Source: Mesorhizobium xinjiangense
Lineage (GTDB): Bacteria > Pseudomonadota > Alphaproteobacteria > Rhizobiales > Rhizobiaceae
DNA: 64,000 bases
Reading direction: 5' to 3'
Assembly (NCBI RefSeq): GCF_009749525.1
Contig: NZ_WOAC01000007.1
Location: forward strand, 1 to 64,000
Below are positions 33,177 through 40,904 of this stretch, in pieces. Position numbers and translations under genes: made by a program. Each line of letters opens with the position of its first letter. Within the stretch, counting starts at the first letter, position 1. The notes below the pieces were generated by a model. The model was not told the origin of the DNA. It was given only the letters and a program-made list of their open reading frames with translations, and made no database searches.

Positions 33177-35690
33177 ATGAAGAGCCAAGCGCGCGCGGTC
33201 GTCATCGGGGGCGGCGTCGTCGGCGTCTCGACGCTTTATCATCTGGCGAGAAAGGGTTGGTCGGACGTTGTTCTCCTGGAGCGCAAGGAGCTGACATCAG
33301 GCTCCACCTGGCATGCCGCCGGGCTCTTGCCGCTGTTCAACGTCAGCTATTCGGTCGGCCAGATCCACAAATATTCCGTCAAGTTCTATCAGGAGCTGCA
33401 GGAGGAGACCGGCATGAATGTCGGTTTCACCCAATGCTCCAACATCCGCCTGGCGCGCACGAAAGATCGCTGGGACGAGTTCCTGTATTATGCTGGCATT
33501 GCCGAGACGATCGGCGTCCGGGTCAATATTCTCAGTCCGCAGCAGGTCAAGGAGATCTGGCCGCTTTGCGAAACCGACGGCCTTCTGGGCGCCATCCAGC
33601 ACCCGGACGACGGCTATATCCAGCCCGCCGACCTGACGCAGGCCCTGGCCAAGGGCGCGCGCGACCGCGGCGCCGTGATCCATCGCAACACCACTGTGTC
33701 GGCCATCGAGGCGCTGCCTGACGGACGCTGGCTGATCAGGACCGACAAGGGGGAGATCGAGACCGAGCACGTCGTTTCGGCAACCGGCAATTTCGCACGC
33801 CGGACGGGCCGTATGGTGGGGCTCGACGTGCCCGTGATCCCGGTCGAGCACCAGTATATCGTCACCGAACCGCACCCTGCCATCGTGGAACGCAAGAAGC
33901 AGGGCCTGCCGGAGATGGGCGTGCTGCGCGAAGCCGATTCGTCCTGGTACATGCGCGAGGAGAATGGCGGCCTGCTGCTTGGCCCCTACGAAAAGGGCGC
34001 GCCGTGCTGCTATGTCGACGGGCCTTCCGACGACAGTGAATACGAGCTTTTCCAGGAAGATCTGGAACGGTTGATGCCGCACATCGAAACCGCGATCGCG
34101 CGCGTGCCGGCATTCGGCGAAGCCGGCATCAAGAAGGTCTATAACGGCGCCATCGCCTATACGCCGGACGGCTCGCCGATCGTCGGGCCGGCGCCGGGAC
34201 TGAAGAATTTCTGGCTCAACGAGGGCCATTCCTTCGGTGTGACGGCTGCCGGCGGCGCTGGTTGGCAACTGGCCGAATGGATCGTCGAGGGCGAGCCGAC
34301 CATCGACATGATGGGCGTCGACCCGCGCCGCTTCGGATCATATGCAAGCGAAGGCTATCTCATCGAGAAGAACGAGGAAGCCTACGCCAACGTCTTCACC
34401 ATGCATTATCCGGACGAGGAGCGCGCCGCGGCGCGGCCGCTGAGGACGACGCCATGCTACGACCGCATGAAGCGGCTCGGCGCGGTCTTCGGCTCCGTCT
34501 ATGGGTGGGAGCGGCCCAACTGGTTCGCGCCCGAAGGCTACGAGATCCCCGCCGACGAACTCGGCGTCGGCGCCGATGTCATCACCGGCCACAATCATGC
34601 AGCGCCGCTCGACGATGGACGCATCGTGGAAAAGTGGTCGTTCCGCCGCTCGAACTATTTTGAGCATGTCGGCAACGAGGTGAGGAACGTTCATGAACGG
34701 GCGGGGCTGCTCGACATGTCGGCCTTTGCCAAATGCTGGGTCGCAGGCCCGGGCGCGGAGGCATGGCTCGATTCCATCTTCGCCAACCGCATCCCCAAAA
34801 AGGTTGGCCGCATCGCGCTTTGTCATCTGCTGACCAAGGATGGCGGGGTGCGCAGTGAGTTCACCGTCTACCGGCAGCCGACCGGCTTCTATCTCGTCTC
34901 GGCCGGCGGCTTCGAGGCGCACGACCACGATGTCCTGGCGAAGCTGATGCCGGCGGACGGCAGCGTGCGCATGTTCCCGGTCACCACCCAATGGGGCGTG
35001 CTCGTGCTGGCCGGGCCGAAGAGCCGCGACATCCTGCAGAAACTGACACGCACCAGTCTCGCCAATGCGGATTTTCCGTGGCTGTCGGGACAGCGCATTT
35101 CCATCGGCGCGGCCACGGCGCATGCCCTGCGGGTGAATTTCGTCGGCGAACTCGGTTGGGAACTGCACCATCCGATCGAGCAGCAGAACGCAATCTTCGA
35201 CCAGATCATGCAGGCGGGGGCGGAGTATGGCATCAAGCCCTTCGGCATCCGCGCCATGACGGCGATGGCGATCGAGAAGAGCTATCGGCTGATCCCGCGC
35301 GAACTGTCGATCGAATACTCGGCCTGGGAAAGCGGGCTCGACCGTTTCGTGCGGCCCGAAAAGGGCGATTTCCTCGGCCGCGACGCCTTGCTGCGCCTGC
35401 GCGAGGCCGGGCCGAAATGGACCTATGTCACGCTGGAGGTGGAGGGCATCACCGATGCCGACGCGCGTGGCAACGAGGCGATCTATCGCGACGGCGCGCT
35501 GGTGGGGCGTGCCACGCATGGCGGCTATGGCTGGCGGGTGGGCAAAAGCCTGGCGCTCGCCATGGTGCGGCCCGAACATACTGGTGCCGACACGGAGCTT
35601 GAGATCAGGATACTCGGCAAGCTGCACAAGGCGCGCGTGATTCCGGAAAGCCCTTTCGATCCCGACAACCACGCCTTGCGAGCCGGATAA
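33177..35690 (+). CDS. FAD-dependent dimethylglycine/sarcosine dehydrogenase-like (DAO-GcvT)
   Basis: 837-aa enzyme with an N-terminal FAD oxidoreductase domain and a C-terminal GcvT folate domain. The Rossmann motif VVIGGGVVGVSTLYHLA is at residues 8-24; SGSTWHAAGL (41-50) holds His46, the residue that covalently carries FAD in DMGDH/SARDH. The C-terminal half has the GcvT landmarks FRRSNYFEHVGNEV and FVGELGWELHHP. It demethylates an N-methyl amino acid and passes the carbon to THF. The start directly follows GGGGAGTTTCGCGGCC. The 285-bp gap before it holds no gene. Substrate (dimethylglycine, sarcosine or other) unresolved. Confidence 0.87.
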   Translation: MKSQARAVVIGGGVVGVSTLYHLARKGWSDVVLLERKELTSGSTWHAAGLLPLFNVSYSVGQIHKYSVKFYQELQEETGMNVGFTQCSNIRLARTKDRWDEFLYYAGIAETIGVRVNILSPQQVKEIWPLCETDGLLGAIQHPDDGYIQPADLTQALAKGARDRGAVIHRNTTVSAIEALPDGRWLIRTDKGEIETEHVVSATGNFARRTGRMVGLDVPVIPVEHQYIVTEPHPAIVERKKQGLPEMGVLREADSSWYMREENGGLLLGPYEKGAPCCYVDGPSDDSEYELFQEDLERLMPHIETAIARVPAFGEAGIKKVYNGAIAYTPDGSPIVGPAPGLKNFWLNEGHSFGVTAAGGAGWQLAEWIVEGEPTIDMMGVDPRRFGSYASEGYLIEKNEEAYANVFTMHYPDEERAAARPLRTTPCYDRMKRLGAVFGSVYGWERPNWFAPEGYEIPADELGVGADVITGHNHAAPLDDGRIVEKWSFRRSNYFEHVGNEVRNVHERAGLLDMSAFAKCWVAGPGAEAWLDSIFANRIPKKVGRIALCHLLTKDGGVRSEFTVYRQPTGFYLVSAGGFEAHDHDVLAKLMPADGSVRMFPVTTQWGVLVLAGPKSRDILQKLTRTSLANADFPWLSGQRISIGAATAHALRVNFVGELGWELHHPIEQQNAIFDQIMQAGAEYGIKPFGIRAMTAMAIEKSYRLIPRELSIEYSAWESGLDRFVRPEKGDFLGRDALLRLREAGPKWTYVTLEVEGITDADARGNEAIYRDGALVGRATHGGYGWRVGKSLALAMVRPEHTGADTELEIRILGKLHKARVIPESPFDPDNHALRAG

Positions 35691-35803
35691 GCGGCAGGGC
35701 GGCGAACAACCAGTGGCGCAGATGTTTCGGCCGATCTCGCAATTGTGAAGGTTTGGACCGACCTTGCGCTTTGCAACAGGCCGTTATCGCCTATCATCGG
35801 CAC

Positions 35804-36667
35804 ATGTGGTCGAGAACTGGTCTGATTGCAGCATTGATGCTCGGCACGTTGGCTGCCACGTGTCCGGCGACACTCTTTGCTCAGACCGGCGAGGAACTTG
35901 AGGTCGATGAGGTCGTCGACGTCGAGCTCGTGCTTGCCGTCGACGTGTCGCTCTCCATGTCCTTCGACGAGCTTGAGATCCAGCGTCACGGCTACGCCGC
36001 AGCGCTAGAGAACGATCGGGTCATTCAGGCGATCCTCGATGGGGTGCACGGCAAGATCGCGGTGACCTATGTCGAATGGGCCGGCAACGCCACGCAACGC
36101 GTCGTCGTGCCCTGGACGCGCATTGCCTCGTCCGATGAAGCCAGGGCTTTCGCCTCGAGGCTGACGGCCATTCCGCCGAGCCGGGCTCGGCGCACGTCAA
36201 TATCCGGCGCCCTCCGGTTCTCCGCCACGCTGTTCGATGACAACGGCTACCGCGGCCTGAAGCGCGTCATCGATGTGTCGGGCGACGGGCCGAACAATCA
36301 GGGCCCGCCGGTGCATCTGACGCGTGACGATGTTGTCGCCAAGGGCATAACGGTCAACGGTTTGCCCCTGATGACGAATGACGGGCTGACGACGGCTTTC
36401 GACGTCGAGGACCTCGACATCTACTATAGCGCTTGCGTCATCGGAGGTCAGGGTGCCTTCATGGTTCCGGTCAATGAATGGTCGCATTTTCCGGATGCCG
36501 TTCGGCGCAAGCTTGTGTTGGAGCTGGCAGGACCCATTCCTGCGCCTGCGCCCGAAGCTCAGGAACGGCGGCCGGTCCATCTAGCCGCGGCGCATGTCGA
36601 GGGCTACGATTGCCTGATCGGCGAGCGCATGTGGCGCAACCGCTCGCTCCTTTGGGATGACAACTGA
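35804..36667 (+). CDS. DUF1194 von Willebrand A-like secreted protein
   Basis: 287-aa exported protein. Signal peptide MWSRTGLIAALMLGTLAATCPATLFAQ precedes a vWA-like domain with the metal-site start VLAVDVSLSMSFDE (DxSxS) and VIDVSGDGPNNQGPP. This matches DUF1194, a family of unknown function frequent in Rhizobiales. Start set at ATG 35804 because it begins the signal peptide; a longer frame exists upstream. It stands alone after the dehydrogenase gene. Confidence 0.83.
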   Translation: MWSRTGLIAALMLGTLAATCPATLFAQTGEELEVDEVVDVELVLAVDVSLSMSFDELEIQRHGYAAALENDRVIQAILDGVHGKIAVTYVEWAGNATQRVVVPWTRIASSDEARAFASRLTAIPPSRARRTSISGALRFSATLFDDNGYRGLKRVIDVSGDGPNNQGPPVHLTRDDVVAKGITVNGLPLMTNDGLTTAFDVEDLDIYYSACVIGGQGAFMVPVNEWSHFPDAVRRKLVLELAGPIPAPAPEAQERRPVHLAAAHVEGYDCLIGERMWRNRSLLWDDN

Positions 36668-36713
36668 CAGGCTTGCGTCGCGATGTGCGCGCTCTGCGCC
36701 GGGTCCCGACGGC

Positions 36714-37712
36714 TCAGGCCACCAGCAACTGCTTGCGGTCGTTGCGTTCCTGCTGTGGTGAGCGGGCATAAAGCTCGCGATAGCACTTGGAAAAATGCGA
36801 CGCGGAGACGAAGCCGCAAGCCACTGCCACGTCGACCACCGGCAGGGACGATTGGACAAGCAGGTGGCGGGCCCGGTCGAGCCTGATTTCCAGATAGTAG
36901 CGGGCCGGTGAGCGACCCATCTCCTGGCGGAACAGCCGCTCGATCTGGCGACGCGACAGGCCGACCCTGTCGGCGATCTCGATCAGCGAGAGGGGTTCGG
37001 CAAGATTGGCCTCCATCAGCTCGATGATGGAAAGCACCTTCGAATTCTGCACGCCAAGCCGGGCCCGCAGTGGCAGGCGCTGGCGGTCGGTCGGACTGCG
37101 CACGCGGTCCGTCAGCATCTGCTCGCAGATGCGGTTCACCAGATTGTCGTCGAAATCGTCACCAATGAGCTTGAGCACCATGTCGAGCGCCGCGGTGCCG
37201 CCGGCGCAGGTGTATATGTTCTGGTCGATCTCGAACAGGTCGGCATAAACATCGACCTTGGGAAACTTTTCGGCAAAGCCCGGCAGATTCTCCCAGTGGA
37301 TCGCGCAGCGCTTGTTCGACAGGAGACCGGCGGCGGCCAGCAGATAGGCGCCCGTACACAGGCCGCCGATCGCCACGCCACGATTATATTCCTCGCGCAG
37401 CCACGCAAAGACGGTCTTGTTCGTGTATTTTTCGACATCGATGCCGCCGCACACAACGACCATAGTCGGGCGTTCCGGCCCTGCGAGCTTGCGGCGCTCG
37501 ATCTCCAGAGATGTTTCGACCCCGCACTCGACGCCATTGGAGGCGCGGACAGGAGTTCCGTCCAGGCTGGCCAGCCGCCAACTATAGGCCTCATAGCCCA
37601 GCATGCGATTGGCCGAACGCAGCGGTTCCAGCGCTGTCGCGAATGCGACCATCGTGAAATCAGGAACGAGGTAGAAGACGATCGACCTCTTGAGAGATGA
37701 TTTAGCGTTCAC
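36714..37712 (-). CDS. GlxA-family AraC-type transcriptional regulator (GbdR-like)
   Basis: 332-aa regulator: DJ-1/PfpI-like N-terminal domain (about residues 10-185, with GGLCTGAYLLAAAGLL at the nucleophile elbow) and a C-terminal AraC double helix-turn-helix (SLIEIADRVGLSRRQIERLFRQEMG, VAVACGFVSASHFSKCYRE). Start at GTG 37712 with GAGGGC 4 bases upstream. Relatives such as GbdR activate glycine betaine, dimethylglycine and sarcosine catabolic genes. Position near a DMGDH-like gene and soxBDAG supports that, but no binding site is proven. Confidence 0.85.
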   Translation of the reverse strand: MNAKSSLKRSIVFYLVPDFTMVAFATALEPLRSANRMLGYEAYSWRLASLDGTPVRASNGVECGVETSLEIERRKLAGPERPTMVVVCGGIDVEKYTNKTVFAWLREEYNRGVAIGGLCTGAYLLAAAGLLSNKRCAIHWENLPGFAEKFPKVDVYADLFEIDQNIYTCAGGTAALDMVLKLIGDDFDDNLVNRICEQMLTDRVRSPTDRQRLPLRARLGVQNSKVLSIIELMEANLAEPLSLIEIADRVGLSRRQIERLFRQEMGRSPARYYLEIRLDRARHLLVQSSLPVVDVAVACGFVSASHFSKCYRELYARSPQQERNDRKQLLVA

Positions 37713-37895
37713 GATGCCCTCGCGCGAAAGGACCGCGGACAGGCTCCCAGAATCCTGCCGCCAATGATCAAATCTGGTCCTCAAGACCCTGCTATGTCAA
37801 TGCTATACATATGTTTCGGCAAAGAAAATTTGTGCCCGTTGCGGTGCATTGGCTGATAGTATGCCGATGGTTGCTTACGCCGGGCCCGGCAGACG

Positions 37896-37926
37896 AAAAA
37901 ACCCGGCAGCGGGCGCTGCCGGGTTT
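37896..37926 (-). terminator. Rho-independent terminator
   Basis: A 12-bp perfect stem (37899-37910 with 37915-37926) and a 4-nt loop, followed on the minus strand by a run of T (GGGTTTTTTCG). It terminates a minus-strand transcript coming from the small genes at 37960-38764. Confidence 0.85.
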
Positions 37927-37959
37927 GCGGGTTCCAAGGGTGATCCGTGCGCCCCCGGA

Positions 37960-38100
37960 TCAGCTCACGACATAACCGAGACGCGACGCGGCCAAGGCGC
38001 CGGTCTGGCCCGGCATCGTCCTGCTGAGGCGCTGACGCTCCAGGGCGGTGGTCAGGTTGGTGCTGGGGCGGATTGCGAGAAAACGTGCAAAAAGTCTCAT
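37960..38100 (-). CDS. Small basic protein (46 aa), unknown
   Basis: Short frame beginning MRLFARFLAIRPS and ending RLGYVVS, basic and without cysteine. Supported by a good ribosome site (GGAG 7 bases before the ATG) and by the strong terminator 34 bp after the stop. Its start MRLF resembles that of the 52-aa protein at 38314-38472. No function recognised. Confidence 0.5.
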   Translation of the reverse strand: MRLFARFLAIRPSTNLTTALERQRLSRTMPGQTGALAASRLGYVVS

Positions 38101-38313
38101 TGCGCTGCTCCATGAAAATGGCCGGTTACACGGGTCCGCCTTCACGCATTTCGACCGAGGCGCCTCGTTTCGCCGTCAGAGATAGAATGTCCGCATGTGC
38201 ACCGCGCCGGAAAATGCGAAGCGGAGCATGGGAAATGCGACATTCCTCGATGGCGTGTCTGGCGCATGGCATCGGTCTCATTGCGCCCAAGCGATCCCAG
38301 TTGCGCATGCGGT

Positions 38314-38472
38314 TCAACGGCGCCGCATCGCCGACCCGGCCGCGGTTTGCGGGAATGGCGCCGCCGGCGCACCATTGTCCCGATAACGCGGATCGGGACG
38401 CCCGGTGCGTGCGTGATCCATGATGGCGTCGAACTCGATGGCGAAGTTCCTGAGAGATTCAAACAGCCGCAT
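38314..38472 (-). CDS. Small protein (52 aa), unknown
   Basis: Frame MRLFESLRNFAIEFDAIMDHARTGRPDPRYRDN and a further 20 residues. A Shine-Dalgarno-like CAGGAGCAAGGACA precedes the ATG. Tandem with the DUF1127-like gene upstream and the 46-aa gene downstream on the same strand. Function unknown; the RTGRPDPRYRD stretch is charged and conserved-looking but I cannot name a family. Confidence 0.5.
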   Translation of the reverse strand: MRLFESLRNFAIEFDAIMDHARTGRPDPRYRDNGAPAAPFPQTAAGSAMRRR

Positions 38473-38581
38473 TGTCCTTGCTCCTGCTTTGCGGTGCTGC
38501 GCTGGCGAACCGCAGCGACTGATTCGGGTAGGGAAAGAGGACGGATCAGCCGCTGCGGATGCTGGTGAGATGCGGCACGGT

Positions 38582-38764
38582 CTATCTGCCGTACCATTCC
38601 GGATTGCGCACAATTTCCCGCGCACGCCGGTCCCAGGTGTCCGGCCAACCGATATCCTTGCGGATGTCGGCGGGCAGGGTGCCGATGATGCGCTCGGTGC
38701 GGGCGCGGCTGCGACGTTCGCGAACGGCAACGGCCAGATGGCTGATGGTGCTGAGGATAGACAT
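38582..38764 (-). CDS. DUF1127-like small protein (60 aa)
   Basis: 60-aa basic protein. The pattern of an N-terminal helix (MSILSTISHLAVAVRERR) followed by TLPADIRKDIGWPDTWD recalls DUF1127/YjiS proteins, in which a leading helix precedes an L-S-D-R-x-L-x-D-I-G motif. A strong ribosome site (AAGGAGA) lies 7 bases before the ATG. DUF1127 proteins in alphaproteobacteria affect RNA or phosphate physiology; the role here is unknown. Divergent from a LysR gene with an operator-like repeat between. Confidence 0.68.
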   Translation of the reverse strand: MSILSTISHLAVAVRERRSRARTERIIGTLPADIRKDIGWPDTWDRRAREIVRNPEWYGR

Positions 38765-38931
38765 TGCTTTCTCCTTCCAATGCCCGAGCGACGACTGATC
38801 GTCATCTCCCAATATGCTGCCGGACTGTGGCAGCGTTTTTTCCGTTCAGCAGCGGTTTGATGGCATTTCTGTTTCGCAATCATGTCAGCAATGCCATGCC
38901 ATCGCGAGCGGAACGCCTTGACTATGGGGAT

Positions 38932-38952
38932 CGTTTGAAGTTCAATCAAACG
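38932..38952. promoter_or_regulatory. LysR-type operator candidate
   Basis: CGTTTGA-AGTTCAA-TCAAACG, perfect 7-bp arms, containing a T-N11-A core. It lies 46 bp before the LysR gene start and 168 bp from the divergent DUF1127-like gene. Confidence 0.65.
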
Positions 38953-38997
38953 AAAAGCAATTATGCTTTGGTTCAGGGAAATTGAAAGAGGCTACCG

Positions 38998-39894
38998 ATG
39001 AATGCTCCCGTGAATCACCCCTTGCCGTTGCTCGAGCTGGATGTTCTGCGCACCTTCGTGGCGATCGCCGAAACCGGTTCCTTCACGCTGGCCGCCACGG
39101 CGGTGTTCCGCACGCCCTCGGCCGTGTCGATGCAGATCAAGAAGCTGGAGGAGATGTTGGGGCGCGCCGTGTTCACGCGCGACGCGCGTTCGGTCAAGCT
39201 GACCAATGACGGTGAACTGCTGCTCGGCTTTGCGCGTCGTCTGCTGGCGATCAACCGCGAGGCGGTTTCCAAATTCGTCATGCCCGATATCCGCGGCGTG
39301 GTGCGGCTCGGCTCGCCGGACGATTATGGCGAACGGGTGCTGCCGACGATCCTGAAGCGTTTCGCCCAGACGCATCCGGCGATCGCCGTCGACGTCACTG
39401 TCGATCAATCCATCAATCTGAAGCGGCGTCTGTCCGAGCGCCAGCTCGATCTCACCCTGTTTACCAGTGGCTGCAACCTGCCGGGCGAGGCGGAGGTGCT
39501 GCTGACGGAGCCGATCGTGTGGGCCGGCGCGCTCGGTGGGACGGCGCATTTGCGCGATCCGCTGCCCGTCTCGGTGTGGGAAGATGGATGCGTGTGGCGG
39601 GCCAACGCGCTGGAGGCGCTGGGCAATGTGGGCCGCAACTATCGCGTTGCCTATATGAGCGCCCATACGGCAGGGCAGAGGGCGGCGATCCTGTCCGATC
39701 TCGCTGTCGCGCCGCTGCCCAAATCGTTCATCGGCAACGACATCGTGGCGCTCGGCGAAAAAGACGGCATGCCGGAGCTTGCCGACTACAATCTGGCCAT
39801 GATGGTTGCGCCCGACGCCGCCGCTCCGGTATGCGCGGCGGCCGACCACATTCGCGCGACATTCGAGAATTTCAAGCAGACGGGACGCTTTTGA
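38998..39894 (+). CDS. LysR family transcriptional regulator
   Basis: 298-aa regulator. N-terminal winged helix: LDVLRTFVAIAETGSFTLAATAVFRTPSAVSMQIKKLEEMLG (residues about 15-56). The effector domain follows (GVVRLGSPDDYGERVLPTIL). It is divergent from the small-protein cluster and converges on an alpha/beta hydrolase gene, overlapping it by 23 bp at the 3' ends. A LysR next to DUF1127-like genes is a recurring rhizobial arrangement, so these are plausible targets. Confidence 0.88.
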   Translation: MNAPVNHPLPLLELDVLRTFVAIAETGSFTLAATAVFRTPSAVSMQIKKLEEMLGRAVFTRDARSVKLTNDGELLLGFARRLLAINREAVSKFVMPDIRGVVRLGSPDDYGERVLPTILKRFAQTHPAIAVDVTVDQSINLKRRLSERQLDLTLFTSGCNLPGEAEVLLTEPIVWAGALGGTAHLRDPLPVSVWEDGCVWRANALEALGNVGRNYRVAYMSAHTAGQRAAILSDLAVAPLPKSFIGNDIVALGEKDGMPELADYNLAMMVAPDAAAPVCAAADHIRATFENFKQTGRF

Positions 39895-40837
39895 GCTGTC
39901 TGCCGGAGGCTGCCGGCGCGGCGTCGCCGGCTTGCAGCCAGGCGACGATGCGGTCCCTGGCCATCCGGGTCTCCGGCATTTCGATCAGCGGCCAGACATG
40001 AATCATGCCCTTGCCGGTCACCAGTTCGATTTCAACGCCGGCCCGACGCGCCTTCTCCACGAATAAAAGCGTGTCGGGATAGAGCAGGTCGCGTGTGCCG
40101 GAAAGGATGATCGTGGGCGGCAGAACGGACAGGTCGCCGTGGATCGGGCTGATCTGCCAGTCGGCCACGTCGATGCCGGCGCAATAGAGGCGAACGGCCT
40201 CCAATCCGCCTGGAATGCCCAGCCAGGGGTCGGTGAGCGCGGCCGCCCGTGTCTCAGGGTTGGTCACTGTCATGTCGGTCCCTGGCGAGATCAGCACATG
40301 GCGCGCGGGCAGGGGCATGCCGGCCTCCGCCGCCGTCATCGTCACGACCAGTGCCATATTGCCGCCGGCGGAATCACCCATGAAGACGATATCGCGGGAC
40401 GGGGTCGCTTCGAGCATCGCGCGATAGGTGCTCATGACCATGGCGAGCATGGCATGGAAATCGTGCTCCGGCGCCAGGGGATAGATCGGTACCGTTACCT
40501 TGCAGGCCAGCCTCGTCGCCATTTCGGCAACCAGGCCCCAGTGATAGGCAGTCATCTGGAAGCAATAGGCCCCGCCATGCAGGTAAAGCAACCGGCGCGT
40601 CCCGACCGGCGCGCGGGGCGAGACGTCGTAGACCGGAAAGCCGTCGATCGCAGTCTCCTCGATATCCAGCATCGTGGCGATGGCGCGCGGCGGGCGATGG
40701 TCTTCGAGCCTGCGCGCGGCCGCGACGCGGTCGCGGAAGGCCTCGGCGCTGCGAAACGCCTTCTTGCGCGTGTGCTTCAGGACGAGGGCGACGAGATGGC
40801 TCTTGATGCTCGGCATTGCGTCTTCCGCTGCAAGCAT
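39872..40837 (-). CDS. Alpha/beta hydrolase (hormone-sensitive-lipase type)
   Basis: 321-aa esterase/lipase of the HSL family: oxyanion motif HGGAYCF, nucleophile motif GDSAGGN (Ser), acid in GTRDLLYPDT (Asp) and His in GMIHVWPL. It hydrolyses short acyl esters; natural substrate unknown. No signal peptide. Downstream of nothing obvious; the start at ATG 40837 lies 67 bp from the RamA-like gene's stop on the same strand. A start at MPSIKSH (40816) is also possible. Confidence 0.87.
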   Translation of the reverse strand: MLAAEDAMPSIKSHLVALVLKHTRKKAFRSAEAFRDRVAAARRLEDHRPPRAIATMLDIEETAIDGFPVYDVSPRAPVGTRRLLYLHGGAYCFQMTAYHWGLVAEMATRLACKVTVPIYPLAPEHDFHAMLAMVMSTYRAMLEATPSRDIVFMGDSAGGNMALVVTMTAAEAGMPLPARHVLISPGTDMTVTNPETRAAALTDPWLGIPGGLEAVRLYCAGIDVADWQISPIHGDLSVLPPTIILSGTRDLLYPDTLLFVEKARRAGVEIELVTGKGMIHVWPLIEMPETRMARDRIVAWLQAGDAAPAASGRQLKSVPSA

Positions 40838-40904
40838 CGGTGTCCGATGCTCTGGCCGGCAGTGAAGGTCGGATGCGCGGCGCGGTCAAGCCGGGCCCCG
40901 GTCT

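Noticed and set aside
38126-38317. Additional small minus-strand frame between the 52-aa and 46-aa genes
   Set aside because: It begins with TTG overlapping the previous stop and has no ribosome site; not convincing as a gene.
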